The position numbers were made by a program, and so were the translations under genes. From the NCBI RefSeq assembly GCF_033878955.1, contig NZ_CP138858.1, positions 1,302,001-1,366,000 of the forward strand: 64,000 nucleotides of DNA. Direction: 5' to 3'. Below the pieces are notes generated by a model. The model had not been told where the DNA came from. It searched no databases and saw only the letters and a program-made list of their open reading frames with translations. This DNA comes from Coraliomargarita algicola. Lineage in GTDB: Bacteria > Verrucomicrobiota > Verrucomicrobiia > Opitutales > Coraliomargaritaceae. Shown here piece by piece: positions 53,035 to 63,300 of this stretch (within the stretch, counting starts at the first letter, position 1; each line of letters starts with the position of its first letter).

Positions 53035-55827
53035 TTAACGTTTAAGTTCGTAGGCCAGACAAGTCCCTTCTCTGCGACTGGTTGACAGATTGAGTTGCCA
53101 GAGCGCACCATCGAAGTGCATCGGCACAGAATAAAGGCGTTCACCGGCCATATCCACCGCCCAGGCCTGCCAGCCTGCACCGGCGAGATTCAATGCCAAG
53201 CGAGCCTCTCCCCGCTCAACGAGTTGGGGAAATTTGCCCCACTGTTCCAAAATCAAACGCTCTTTGTTCGCGAACCGTGTGCCATCTGGCAGGGTCTCTG
53301 TCAGATGAAGCACCAATAATCGATCCGACTCACCCAAGGAGGCATTCTCATGATCCATCGCAGTGACCGTCACAGTGGCTGGACCGTTCGTTTGCACGCG
53401 GACTTGATCTCCGGATAGCTCGCCCGCGGAGGACAAACGAAAGAGTTCACTGCGCCTCGCAACGACTTGCAGGCTCTCGGCGGCTGCATTCAATACAATC
53501 TCACCGGTATCGCTGACATAGCTTCGGGTCTGCGGATCGAAGCTGTCTGCTGGAATCACAGCATCCGACTCCAGTTGCTCAAGAAAAGCGAGCTCGGCCC
53601 CAGCTTCTTCATCACCGCACTGGGATTCAACCACGATGGCATCGGGCTTGGCGTCGGAGTCCAACACAGCCTTCGGACTGCCGACCAGCGTGCCCACTTC
53701 CGAGATCAAGCCGAGGTGTGAAAAGCTGTCTGGATACAAGCGCTTCAAGTCTGCAATCGCTTCCTCACGAGTCATCGCATAAGCAATACTCCGGCGGGCC
53801 GGTTGAATGTCTCTACGTAAAAAGAGCAAGGCGCCCACACGATCGCCGAGTAAGCTGATCGGATCGCAGGCCAAAGAGAAGTAGTTTTCGACCCCACCCT
53901 CGATGGCATCGCTCTCGTTCATCGCATACTGAAAGTTATACAGGCCATCCCAGTTCTGCAGGCTGGCATAGGCAGGCAAAATGACGGCCGAGCCTTCGGC
54001 ACGGTGACGATTCGGACGCACGTAGTTGAACTCTGTCACCGTAAACGGCACACCGAGAATGCGTGTCGGCATCATCAACCGTGGCAAGCGCGCGGCCTCG
54101 CTCAATGCGCTCTGTTGGGTAAAGCTGGCCGGCAGGCCCCAGCTCGTTACGGGGAAGCGGGGATGATCGAGGTACTGATGGTTGTCGACGTATTCGTAGC
54201 GCTCACGTGCCAAGGCAAGCACTTTTGAATTACGGTGATTCGACCCCGTGACCAACGCCTTCGTGCCGAGGGAGCGAATAAAATCCTCACAACGTTGATC
54301 GGAACGAATCTGCGCATCGATAACAAAACGATTAAAGGCCAACTCACGTTCACGCGCGCTGGCGTCCTCACTCAATGCGTCGGGATTTTCCAGCAGGTAG
54401 TATTCAAAGGCGTTCTTGTAGCGTTGTTTCAGCCCAGCTTGCGTCACCCGCCAAGAGGGGGCATCTTCATTCACCGCACACAAACCTATCAGGGCCGGAT
54501 CTTCGGCCCAGCTCATCCCGGTGTAGGGATTGACGTGAGTGAGGAGCGCGCGGGTGTATTGCTTCCAGTTCTCATAGGCGGCATGCGAGACCGGCAGCAT
54601 GCCTTTGTAGTCGTATTTACTGTAGCTTTTGGGATTCAAGCCGATGTCGAGCGCTTCTGCTTCGCTGAAACTGCGGGCCGAATACAGGTCGGTATTCAAA
54701 TAAATACCACGCGCTTTTAACGCGGCAAAGAGATAGTCCAATTGGTCGAGGCGCTCGGGATCCAATTCATAGGACGGGCGTCCATCTCGACCGCAGATAA
54801 AGCGTTCGATGTGATGAAAGCGCACGGTGTTATACCCGGACATCGCCAAGCGCTCCGCGAGCACATCGGCCTCAGCTTTGGAGAGGAAGTTCGCACCAAA
54901 GGTCAAATTGACGCCCCAAAAACGAACGGGGCTATCCGGCTTCTTTTCAAATGCAAAATGGCCATCCGGCGTCACTTGTATGGCCCCGTGTTTGCCAGCG
55001 GGGGCATCGAGTAGAAAACTAAAATCGAAGATACTGCCTGACTGAATATCCAGCCGTTGCTCTATCGGCGACCAAGTGTCGTTTGCCTCAATTACATAAG
55101 GAAGAAAAGGTGAATCTTCCGGCAAGGGTGTCCATGCAAATGCCGCGCTTAAGTGCGCCTCGATCACACCAGCTTTCTGCGGAAAAAAGCGCAGGCGCAG
55201 GTTGGCCTCTTTAACGTGGGCATTCCATTTTCGCTTGTCTTGTAATACCAAAGAAAACTCGCCTTCGATCCGCAAGTTGCCGCCCTGCGTCGGCAGCACC
55301 AGCGTGTGCGGTCCGCGCGTAGCCGCAAAAATAGTCTGCTTCGAAAATTCTTTGGGCAAGTGATAGACCTCGCCATCGAGTTCGAAGGGGCGTTCACCAA
55401 AAGTCGCCAACGGGAAGTCGACTTCCAGACCAATCTCCTGAGCCGCGATCCCCTCGGGATGACGAGCCTCCCAGTCCACGGAAAAACCATCCTGACCGAC
55501 GCGTTTCACTTGCTGACGAAACCGCAAGGGCGACCCAGCATCGGACAAATTCAAATTGCCCTCAGTCTCCCATCCATCGCGCCCCAAAGCACGGGGACAG
55601 CCGTCGTCCACCTCAAGACTGGCCGCCTGCCCCGTCTTTTGCCATGCGGCATCATAGAAGAGCACTTGAAAATCCAAGCCATCCACTTCGAAGGCTCCGG
55701 AATCTTTCAAATGAAGCACGGATTCACCCGAAAGCTGAAAAGGCTGAGTCGCCCCCTGAGCTGTGACGGCACTGATCACCAGCAAAAACCAAGCGACGAC
55801 TCCCCTGAAGTATCGAAAACAAGACAT
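53035..55827 (-). CDS. Secreted clan-A glycoside hydrolase with N-terminal sandwich
   Basis: 930 aa from ATG 55827, which has AGGT about 7-10 bases upstream; the 13-codon longer frame puts the signal peptide in the middle. Signal peptide about 1-27. Beta-sandwich about 30-290. TIM barrel about 290-660 with RFWGVNLTFGANFLSKAEAD, GYNTVRFHHIERF, CAVNEDAP (candidate acid/base Glu454) and VTEFNYVRP (candidate nucleophile Glu599). The C-terminal sandwich ends around 930. GH family not certain (GH5-like clan A). Second gene of the PEP-CTERM/GH/PL22-like operon. Confidence 0.72.
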   Translation of the reverse strand: MSCFRYFRGVVAWFLLVISAVTAQGATQPFQLSGESVLHLKDSGAFEVDGLDFQVLFYDAAWQKTGQAASLEVDDGCPRALGRDGWETEGNLNLSDAGSPLRFRQQVKRVGQDGFSVDWEARHPEGIAAQEIGLEVDFPLATFGERPFELDGEVYHLPKEFSKQTIFAATRGPHTLVLPTQGGNLRIEGEFSLVLQDKRKWNAHVKEANLRLRFFPQKAGVIEAHLSAAFAWTPLPEDSPFLPYVIEANDTWSPIEQRLDIQSGSIFDFSFLLDAPAGKHGAIQVTPDGHFAFEKKPDSPVRFWGVNLTFGANFLSKAEADVLAERLAMSGYNTVRFHHIERFICGRDGRPSYELDPERLDQLDYLFAALKARGIYLNTDLYSARSFSEAEALDIGLNPKSYSKYDYKGMLPVSHAAYENWKQYTRALLTHVNPYTGMSWAEDPALIGLCAVNEDAPSWRVTQAGLKQRYKNAFEYYLLENPDALSEDASARERELAFNRFVIDAQIRSDQRCEDFIRSLGTKALVTGSNHRNSKVLALARERYEYVDNHQYLDHPRFPVTSWGLPASFTQQSALSEAARLPRLMMPTRILGVPFTVTEFNYVRPNRHRAEGSAVILPAYASLQNWDGLYNFQYAMNESDAIEGGVENYFSLACDPISLLGDRVGALLFLRRDIQPARRSIAYAMTREEAIADLKRLYPDSFSHLGLISEVGTLVGSPKAVLDSDAKPDAIVVESQCGDEEAGAELAFLEQLESDAVIPADSFDPQTRSYVSDTGEIVLNAAAESLQVVARRSELFRLSSAGELSGDQVRVQTNGPATVTVTAMDHENASLGESDRLLVLHLTETLPDGTRFANKERLILEQWGKFPQLVERGEARLALNLAGAGWQAWAVDMAGERLYSVPMHFDGALWQLNLSTSRREGTCLAYELKR

Positions 55828-55893
55828 AGACTTACCTGTCGGCGGCAAAGATGCCGCCGAAATCAAACATACAAAACTGTGCGGAAGTCGAGA

Positions 55894-56610
55894 CTAGCGA
55901 CGACGGCGCAGGCAGACAGCAAGCGGTGCAGCCAACAGACCCATCAACAGACCCGCGTGTGAGGTTTCGGGGATGGCTGTGAATTCGAAATTATCAAAAG
56001 TCACCGCACCCGTGCTCATGTAGAGGCCCACACCAGTGAGGTCCTTAGTGCCCGTGTAAGTCCCAGGAGTGATTCGAACGACACTGTTCACGGTCGTGCT
56101 GTAAGTCCAATCAGTTCCAGTCGTATCCAAAACGAGTTCAAGAGTGACGGTATCGGATACGTCAGAAGCATGGCTCTTAGCACCACCCGCACCAGGGCCT
56201 TCCCAGAATGCCATTCCATTGTCTTTACGAACAGCATAGGTCAGGTGCGCATTCGAATTGCTCGACAGGCCTAAGGTGATGTCATCGGAAAGATCCGTAG
56301 CTGATGTAAACGAAAGGCCGCCCCAACGATTCCCATCGCTACCGCCCACTGTCACTTGCACCGATGCCGTGTAAACATAGCCGTCCTGAAAATCGTAGGC
56401 AAGGTAGGCACCACCAGCGCCATAACCTGTAATCGTTCCATTTTCATTATAATCGGCGTCCGCCACCCAGGTACCACTACCAGTGGTGGTCGTCGAGCCA
56501 TTGAGGGAACCGGTGCCATCAAAAGTTTCCGTAAAAACGGTTTCCGCTTGTGCAAGATTAAACGAGAGTAGGAGTGCTCCTGTTGCGAGTAGTGTCTGAT
56601 ATGTATTCAT
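55894..56610 (-). CDS. PEP-CTERM-like secreted protein (PET variant)
   Basis: 238 aa. Signal peptide 1-22 (LLSFNLAQA), then TVFTETFDGTGSLNGSTTTT, a Gly/Thr-rich jelly-roll-like domain (about 25-205). The sorting signal reads IPETSHAGLLMGLLAAPLAV and CLRRRR, with PET in place of PEP. First gene of the leftward operon with the glycosidase (66-base gap) and PL22-like lyase. A LacI-type palindrome lies at 56704-56719, 94 bases upstream. It may bind carbohydrate at the surface; not known. Confidence 0.85.
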   Translation of the reverse strand: MNTYQTLLATGALLLSFNLAQAETVFTETFDGTGSLNGSTTTTGSGTWVADADYNENGTITGYGAGGAYLAYDFQDGYVYTASVQVTVGGSDGNRWGGLSFTSATDLSDDITLGLSSNSNAHLTYAVRKDNGMAFWEGPGAGGAKSHASDVSDTVTLELVLDTTGTDWTYSTTVNSVVRITPGTYTGTKDLTGVGLYMSTGAVTFDNFEFTAIPETSHAGLLMGLLAAPLAVCLRRRR

Positions 56611-56703
56611 GTATTTTGATATGTTTGAGGTTAACGTGCGACCCGATCTATCCAGAGTCAGCCACTACACTGAAGATCTAAGCCCCGGAATCGACACTTT
56701 CAT

Positions 56704-56719
56704 AATCTTACATAAGATT
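56704..56719. promoter_or_regulatory. LacI-type operator candidate upstream of the PEP-CTERM/GH/PL22 operon
   Basis: AATCTTA-CA-TAAGATT, 94 bases upstream of the PEP-CTERM start. Best copy of the four in the window. Confidence 0.65.
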
Positions 56720-56900
56720 CACAACTGGTAGGGACGACTTGCCTAGGCGTCCGTTTGCCAATCAAGCCGCAAACGTAAACGAACATTAACTACGTTCGAA
56801 ACGCCCCTCCAAAAAAAATCCTCAATCCTCCCCTCTTCTACGCTCCCCAGCGTCCAAGGGCACGGCGACTAATGCCCCTTCCGCGGCCACCAAATCTGAA

Positions 56901-56916
56901 AATCTTATGTAACTTT
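56901..56916. promoter_or_regulatory. LacI-type operator candidate upstream of the MFS symporter gene
   Basis: AATCTTATGTAACTTT, differing in two bases of the right arm from the consensus and lying 106 bases before the MFS start. Confidence 0.5.
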
Positions 56917-57021
56917 GCAAGGCTTTCGCCAAGCGGACGAATGGCCGCATAGGTAAAACTGATTCGCTGCCCTGAATCCAAGACACCCACCTCCGCTCCG
57001 TCGGAAACGGACACACATACG

Positions 57022-58468
57022 ATGAGCCAAAGCAACAAGCCTCTTTCTCCCAAGAAACAAAAAACCAAGCCGGAAGACCGCGTGCCTCTGGGACAAAAGG
57101 TCGCCTACGGCTTGGGTGGTCCGTTGGAAGTGTTCTGCGTCAATGCACCCAAGAGTTTGATCACCCCGGTCTTTAACATCGGTCTGGGACTCAATCCGGG
57201 CCTGATCGGTTTGGTGCTCATGATCTGGCGAGGCTGGGACGCTTTTAGCGATCCAGTGATGGGCAATTTCAGCGATAACGCCCGCACCCGCTGGGGACGG
57301 CGGCGCCCATTCATCATTCTGGGCGCGATTCTTACTGGACTCATGATGCCACTCATGTGGTGGGCCCCAAGAGGCATGCTAGAGTGGCAAACCTTCACCT
57401 GGCTCATTGTCACAGGCATCCTCTTCTATACTTGTTTCACGATTTGGTCGATGCCCTACTACAGTCTGCATCTGGAGATGACACCGGACTACGATGAACG
57501 CACCAACGTAACCGCCTACCGAGCCATTCCTCAAAAGGTGGCTTACCTGCTCGCCGGCTGGATCTTCGCCCTGGCCTCCAGTTCGTTTTTCAGGTACCAG
57601 CGCAGACGGAAGCCCCGACATCGTCAACGGCATGCGTTACATCAGTATCGGGATCGGAATCGTCAGTATCCTGCTTGGTGTCTTGCCAGGAATTTTTGTC
57701 AAAGAGCGCTACTACACAAAGACGCAAAATCAGGAGAAACAAAATTTAATCGCTGGCCTGAAACAAACCCTGAAGACGCGCCCCTTTCTCATACTCGTCT
57801 CCATTGTGTTCACCAAATCGCTCGGCTTCGGCCTAGTTGGCTCACTGGGATTTTATGTCAACGCCTACTACGTCTGTGGGGGCGACCTCAAGCAGGCCGG
57901 CATTATCAATGGGGTCAAAGCATCGCTGCTCATACTCCCCAACTTACTTTCAGTCCCACTCTGCACCTGGTTATCGAGCCATTACGGAAAGCGCTTCGTG
58001 CTCTACTTCATCGGAATATCCGGAATCCTCGGCTATTTATCCGTCTACATTTTCTACACACCCGCCAACCCCTGGCTGCAAATCATTCCGACCTTACTCA
58101 TTGCCCCGCTCAGTTCCGGAATCTGGCTGATCGCCCCCGCCATGCAAGCCGACATCGCCGACTACGATGAATTGCGCACCGGGAAACGCCGTGAGGGCAG
58201 TTTCTCTGCAGTGTTCTCATGGGTGCTTAAAGTATCGGCAACCATAACAACTGGACTCGGCGGCTTCGTACTAGTCCTGACCGGTTTCGACATTCTGCAT
58301 GGTGCCGATCAACCCGAACACGTATTGGACAATCTCGTCAATTATTACGTTTGGATCCCCGTGACCTTCAGCATCATCAATCTCGGCTGTATTCATTTCT
58401 ACGACTTGACCCGTGAGCGAATGGAAGAAATCCGAGCCGAGCTCGAAGCAATACGCGGCACACGATAG
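57022..58468 (+). CDS. GPH/MFS-type sugar:cation symporter, frame-disrupted
   Basis: The first frame (57022 to about 57590) encodes KVAYGLGGPLEVFCVNAPKS, WDAFSDPVMGNFSDNARTRW and SMPYYSLHLEMTPDYDERTN, typical of the GPH sodium/melibiose family. After a T5 run at about 57586-57590 the frame changes: the plus-one frame reads SGTSADGSPDIVNGMRYISI and continues to 58468 with PAMQADIADYDELRTGKRRE. The two parts together give a normal carrier of about 480 residues with 11-12 helices. As written the first frame runs into unrelated sequence ending at 58170. One extra T would explain it, in the genome or in the read. Preceded by a LacI-type palindrome, so probably induced with the neighbouring glycosidase operon. 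Confidence 0.85.
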
Positions 58469-58510
58469 CGCTGGCTTGGCAGCCTTCGCACGCGGCGAAC
58501 ACACCGCAAA

Positions 58511-58681
58511 CGATGGCTAAAGCGCATCGCTCCGGCCAGGAACGACGAGTATAATGCCCGAAGGGTGCTTCAGCCGTCGCCTCAGCGCCTAGCCAGCAAC
58601 CTTCCAAACGCAGCGGGCACACCGCAAACGATGGCTAAAGCGCATCGCTCCGGCTAGGAACGACGAGCTTCAGCCGTCGCC
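58511..58681. repeat. REP elements (type A), two copies downstream of the RAYT gene
   Basis: 58511-58581 and 58629-58681 both start CGATGGCTAAAGCGCATCGC and end CAGCCGTCGCC, with nearly inverse arms. The first copy carries an insert TATAATGCCCGAAGGG, also found at 59459-59471 in variant form. ACACCGCAAACG precedes each copy, showing that the repeat unit is longer than the hairpin. Confidence 0.88.
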
Positions 58682-58707
58682 GCTAAGCCCAAGCCAGTAG
58701 CCCCCAC

Positions 58708-59322
58708 CTAATGCACCCAAGGATAGTCTTGCCATTGTCGCGCAAGGCCTGCCTTCACCGGGTTATTGCGAATGTAATCAACGGTGCGATTGAGGCTCGC
58801 CTCATCGCGCATCCAGCGGTCGAACCAATCGCGCTGCCAGAACGCGCCTCGGCGTTGCAATTCCTGATTACACCAGCGAGCGGTCCGTCCTTTCCAACTC
58901 CGCCACACACTCGACATTTCGGCGGCAGATTGATCGGTCTGAATAAGCAAGTGCACATGATTCGGCATGATTGCATAATGCTGTAAATTCCAGCCGATAG
59001 AACTCAACTCGAACATAGCCTCTTTCACAATCTGGCAGCAGCTGACATGTTTAAATGGACAAAAGCCATAGCCCGCATCCAGGTATTTCTCTAATGTCAG
59101 GAAATAACGACGTTGTAGTTCCAAATAATCAGCGGAAGCCGGCTCAATCGCCGACATCGACGCGTGTATTTCAGCGATACGCGCTCCCACCGCTTTGGGC
59201 AAGCTACCCGCCGCGCGCATCGTAATAAAATAAACGCCTGCCTCAACTTGCCAATGCGGCAAATGATTACGCCAAAATCGAATAGTCTTTGGCCTGTGCA
59301 TCATTCTAAAGCAAAGAATCAC
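58708..59322 (-). CDS. REP-associated tyrosine transposase (RAYT, Y1 transposase family)
   Basis: 204 aa. FWRNHLPHWQVEAGVYFITM is the common N-terminus, MPNHVHLLIQT holds the HUH-type metal pair (His122, His124), and Tyr183 in VDYIRNNPVKAGLARQW is the catalytic tyrosine. RAYTs mobilise or maintain REP hairpins rather than an IS of their own. Five REP copies or partial copies of one kind lie on both sides within 500 bases, and two more at 51.6 kb. The start could be the Met at residue 7 or 8. The gene appears intact. Confidence 0.93.
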   Translation of the reverse strand: MILCFRMMHRPKTIRFWRNHLPHWQVEAGVYFITMRAAGSLPKAVGARIAEIHASMSAIEPASADYLELQRRYFLTLEKYLDAGYGFCPFKHVSCCQIVKEAMFELSSIGWNLQHYAIMPNHVHLLIQTDQSAAEMSSVWRSWKGRTARWCNQELQRRGAFWQRDWFDRWMRDEASLNRTVDYIRNNPVKAGLARQWQDYPWVH

Positions 59323-59385
59323 ATATCTGAAACAAGCTCGAATCGATGAAGATGCTAGCTGTTTGACATGGCGGACATGCTGCGA

Positions 59386-59560
59386 CGATGGCTAAAGCGC
59401 ATCGCTCCGGCCTGGAACGACGTGCTTTAGCCGTCGCCTCAGACTGAAACGACAAGTATAATGCCCTAAGGGTACTTCAGCCGTCACCTAAAAGCCTAGC
59501 CAGTAACCTTCCAAACGCAGCGCACACACCGCAAACGATGGCTAAAGCTCATCGCTCCGG
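59386..59560. repeat. REP elements (type A) upstream of the RAYT gene
   Basis: 59386-59438 is a full copy (CGATGGCTAAAGCGCATCGC to CTTTAGCCGTCGCC). 59446-59488 is a right half with the same TATAATGCCCTAAGGG insert. 59536-59560 is a left half that runs into the 3' end of the gene at 59542-60351 and supplies its stop codon. Confidence 0.88.
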
Positions 59561-60351
59561 GCAACAATCGGCAGCCCGACTTGTAACAACTGATACTGCT
59601 CGGGATTGCCTGCTGGATTATAGATCAGACAGACCGTCAGCTCATTCGACTGCACGCCCATTTTACGCATGAGCCTTCGGCGCAATTGTCCGTTCTCATT
59701 GAGCGATGCCAAGAGGATGGGTTGATAATACTCATCCATTTTTTGCACCTCACGTAAAACCTGCTGGCCGGGATTCACGCCAAAGGCGGGACCGCCTAAG
59801 CTGCATTGCAGGGGCTTGGCACTCAGATTGACGAGTAAAATATGCTCCCCCACATACAGGCTTTCCTGCATTTCCAGCGGCAATATCCGCATGCTACCAT
59901 CTGGCATGGGAAAGAAAAAGAGCACAAGCTTCTCAGCCCCGACGGGCAAATTCACCTGAGCCAGCAAGGGCGGCTCAGTCCCCGCCTCCATTACGCCGTT
60001 CTGGAAAAATTGCATTCGCCGTGGACCGCGGTAGCTCTGCACGGGCGTGAGTGTTCTCGGATACACCACCAGCTTTTCCGCATCTCCGGAATTGCTTTGG
60101 CGATAGTAGGCTTCCAAAAAGACTTCAGGATCGACAATATCGAGGGGGTTATCCGAGCGCTCTCCCCAGCGATAGCTCAGGCTATCTTTTTCATTCGAGG
60201 CGGCCACCTCGGGGAGTGCGAAGGGGCTCTGTCCCGGCCAAAGATAGATCTGAAAATCCACAGAAACCGGCTCTTCTGCCGCGAACAGTCCGAGGGACGC
60301 GCCGAGACAAAGCAGGCTAACAAAAGCAACGCTTTGAATTATTTTTCTCAT
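59542..60351 (-). CDS. Secreted partner protein of the second pseudopilin module
   Basis: 269 aa, signal peptide about 1-24 (SLGLFAAE). All-beta body with SYRGPRRMQFFQNG, LAQVNLPVGAEKLVLFFF and ILLVNLSAKPLQCSLGGPAF, corresponding by eye to segments of the protein at 20089-20814, so the two are distant homologues. Its start overlaps the stop of the giant pseudopilin gene by four bases. Order is pseudopilin then partner, the reverse of the first module. The last residues RSDEL and the TAG stop are encoded by a REP fragment, so the original C-terminus may have been replaced. Confidence 0.68.
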   Translation of the reverse strand: MRKIIQSVAFVSLLCLGASLGLFAAEEPVSVDFQIYLWPGQSPFALPEVAASNEKDSLSYRWGERSDNPLDIVDPEVFLEAYYRQSNSGDAEKLVVYPRTLTPVQSYRGPRRMQFFQNGVMEAGTEPPLLAQVNLPVGAEKLVLFFFPMPDGSMRILPLEMQESLYVGEHILLVNLSAKPLQCSLGGPAFGVNPGQQVLREVQKMDEYYQPILLASLNENGQLRRRLMRKMGVQSNELTVCLIYNPAGNPEQYQLLQVGLPIVARSDEL

Positions 60352-63300
60352 ATTTCGTCCTCACTCAACCATCTGAAATCCACGATCGCAAAGCGCCGGC
60401 CTTGCTCGGTCTGCTTCGTCTCAATCTCCGCGGCCGTTTCCCCGACCTGCCCTTGATAGACAAACTCCGGCATGCGTTGCACGATGGCCTCGCAACGGGC
60501 TTTAACCGCATCGCCCGTGACAGAATTGATCGACTCCCCGTAAGCACGAATACGGAAGGTGTCCGAACGCACGGTCAAAACCGGACCGAGCCGCTGGAGT
60601 AAGTCCGCCTGCGTCAACCATCCGGGCAAGCCTTCTGATCGCCAGCCAGCTTCGGCCGCGGCCTCGATCCCGCTACTCCCCGAAGCGATGACTTCGACCG
60701 AGGGACGACGCAAGCCTGCGTTGATCGCGGTCTTGGCAATGGCCGCTGCCAGGGTGCCCCGTAAACGAAAGGCATCGCTATCTTCGGAATATCTTCCATC
60801 GCGCTCGGGCATGCGGTTGATGAATTCCGCCATGCTGCCAAAGGGACCGCGCAGCTTGACCTCTTCAACAATGCGTTCGGCGAGTTCCTCAATCTGTGCA
60901 TCACTGAGTCGACGATATCCGGCATAGCTTTCGAAGTCGTCTGTCACATCCGTGCTGCTGTTGTCCACCGGTCCCTCCAAAGGATCACGCACGCGCAGAA
61001 TCGGGGAATGGCTGTCGGAATCGCTTTCGCCGCCGACCGGCAATCCGTAAAACGAGGCCAACAAGGCCTTCCAAGCTTCCACCGAGACACTGTTCACATT
61101 AAAGGCTCCATTAACCATGAGATCCTCCGCCGCGGTATCGACATCATCTCGCGGCAAACTGCCGTCCTCAGCAATGCTGACTAAGCGCGGATTTTCCGGC
61201 AGCCCACCGCCCGCTGGCACCGTGGAGAAAAAATAACGGTCCCAAAGCGCTCGGTTCAATTTGTAAGAATAATCGTGGTGCACCCCCTGAAAGGAAAAGT
61301 AGCGCGCCTCGCTGGGGCTGCCTCCCCAAGTGCGCTCGGTCGCATCCAGTTCGATATTCGGATCGGCCTCGCTGCTGCCCACCGCGTAGGCGGGAATCAA
61401 ATTACCAAAGCGCGCATTGCGTATGGAAGACTCCATGCGTGCTTCCTCATCCGCGCCGCTGCTCCCGTCATTATACAGCGGGAAGTGCATCATCTGACCG
61501 ATCGAATGCAAGTCCGCTCGGCTGGGCGGTGCTTCAAAAAACGCAGCCGTATCCACCATGGAATTTTCGGAGTGCCCCACACTCACCTGATCTCCAAAAG
61601 AAACAAAGCCCAAGTCCATGTTCACATCCGACTCCTGACGAGCGGAGGCAAAGGACGGATTGTTCGATACGGAACGATTGTATCCACCATCCTCATACAC
61701 AGTCGGAATCGGACCTTTGATCCTCGCGCGCGGATTCAAATGCGCGAGCCAGGAGCGCATCCCCGGCAGCAGGCTGGCACCGGCACCCCAGAAGCTGACG
61801 TTGTCGGTCGTGGTCTGAAGGAATTTATAACCGAAGGCATCGACGGTATTGATCGGTGCTCCAGATGGAGTCTGCTGCATCGTCATACTATTAGCGGTCG
61901 ACAAATTACTATCGCCATCCGCCATGTAATAGACGGCCTGCAGTGGTTCGGCTCCATTACCCGTGCCCCGTTCGAGCAACAGACCATGCACCCGATTGAT
62001 CTGGCCCTTATCGTAGCGATACTCATACGGCGCAGCCAGTGTCAGGCTGGTGTAGAAATAATAGCAAGCACTCGGACGATAGCCACGGGTCAATGTATTG
62101 CCACTGGTGCTCAAAGCACTGGCACCCGGAGGGCTAAAAACAATCGCCTGCCCCGGTTCGAGGCGACCACTGTTCAGGGTCAGAATCAATTGACTCTTCT
62201 GAATGGAAGCCGTGGTGCCGGTGCTAACATCCTCCAATTCCCAATTGTCCAGCACGACATTGAAATAGGCAAAGTTGCCATTGTCCATGTAGGTCTTCCC
62301 ATAAGTTACCGTATAGCTCTGATCTTCTAATGGAACATTATACGGATTCCACAGCACCACCGCGGGCATGAGATTCATACGTGCGCGTGGATTGCCGCCA
62401 CTGGAAGACGGCGTATAAGTGGGCACCCAATACAGTTGAAAGCCTGCGAGCACGGGATGCAGCCCGGCTTGTGTATCGCTGGACGCTTGCACCGGATAAT
62501 TCCCGCTACCATCTGCTGTGATCGCCAGCCAGGAACGGGCTTGTTCCCACAGCGGACCACCGGGATCGGCAACCGTGGCCGTGCCCGAGAGCGGTTCGAA
62601 AATAGGACCGGTCAGACTGGGCGTTGCCCCAAATAACTCGCTCGTGAGGTCTTTTTTGAATCCGCCCTCCACCGTATCGGTCAGCAAGCCGTGAGAATAA
62701 AAAGTCAGGTCATGAAAGCGCTCTTGCAGCAGACTCGAATCAGCGTCGCCATTCGCAGCGATCTCCAAGGCCGGCCAACTGAAAGCACGGGCAGCATCTG
62801 CCTCGTGATCGACGAACCAATCCAGCCCATCCACCACTTGAATACCGAAACGCTCAGCGGAACGCAAGGTGTCGGCTCCCACAGTCGACTCGATGTTGGC
62901 CTTTGCCTTCACTCCCTCATCACCAATCCAGTAAGCGTAACTGCCTGAACTGTCACCAGCCGATGCAATGCTCACTTTGCCAGCCTTCACCGGCGAGCTG
63001 CCTCCCGTCAGGTCGATCGTCGCATCGTCCACCACAGCTGAGGAAACATCGGCTTGATCGAGCAATGTATAGCCCGAGACCAACCATTGCTCAAAAGTCT
63101 GAACCGGCTCGCCCTCCGCGTCCGGTGACACCGCGCGCACCCCGGTCCAATGCGCACGTTCATCCGGCACATCGAGCAAAGTATCCGGATCATATGGATC
63201 CGAATCCAGGATGCCTGCGGTATAACTCACCCGTTGATCGGGCCCCATTTGCTGCTGCAACTGCCCTACCGCAAGCTGTAAGCCCAACAATGCATTCTGG

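Larger units (their letters stand above)
56611..57021. other. Divergent intergenic region with two LacI-type palindromes
   Basis: About 410 bases between the PEP-CTERM/GH/PL22 operon and the MFS gene. AATCTTACATAAGATT (56704-56719) is a perfect 7-base inverted pair on the PEP-CTERM side. AATCTTATGTAACTTT (56901-56916) is a weaker copy on the MFS side. The rest shows a few A/T tracts and no gene; three short leftward frames at 56822-57096 have no recognisable content. Confidence 0.6.

Noticed and set aside
56822..57096. Three short leftward frames before the MFS gene
   Set aside because: They overlap each other and the MFS start, have no motifs and lie in the promoter region.
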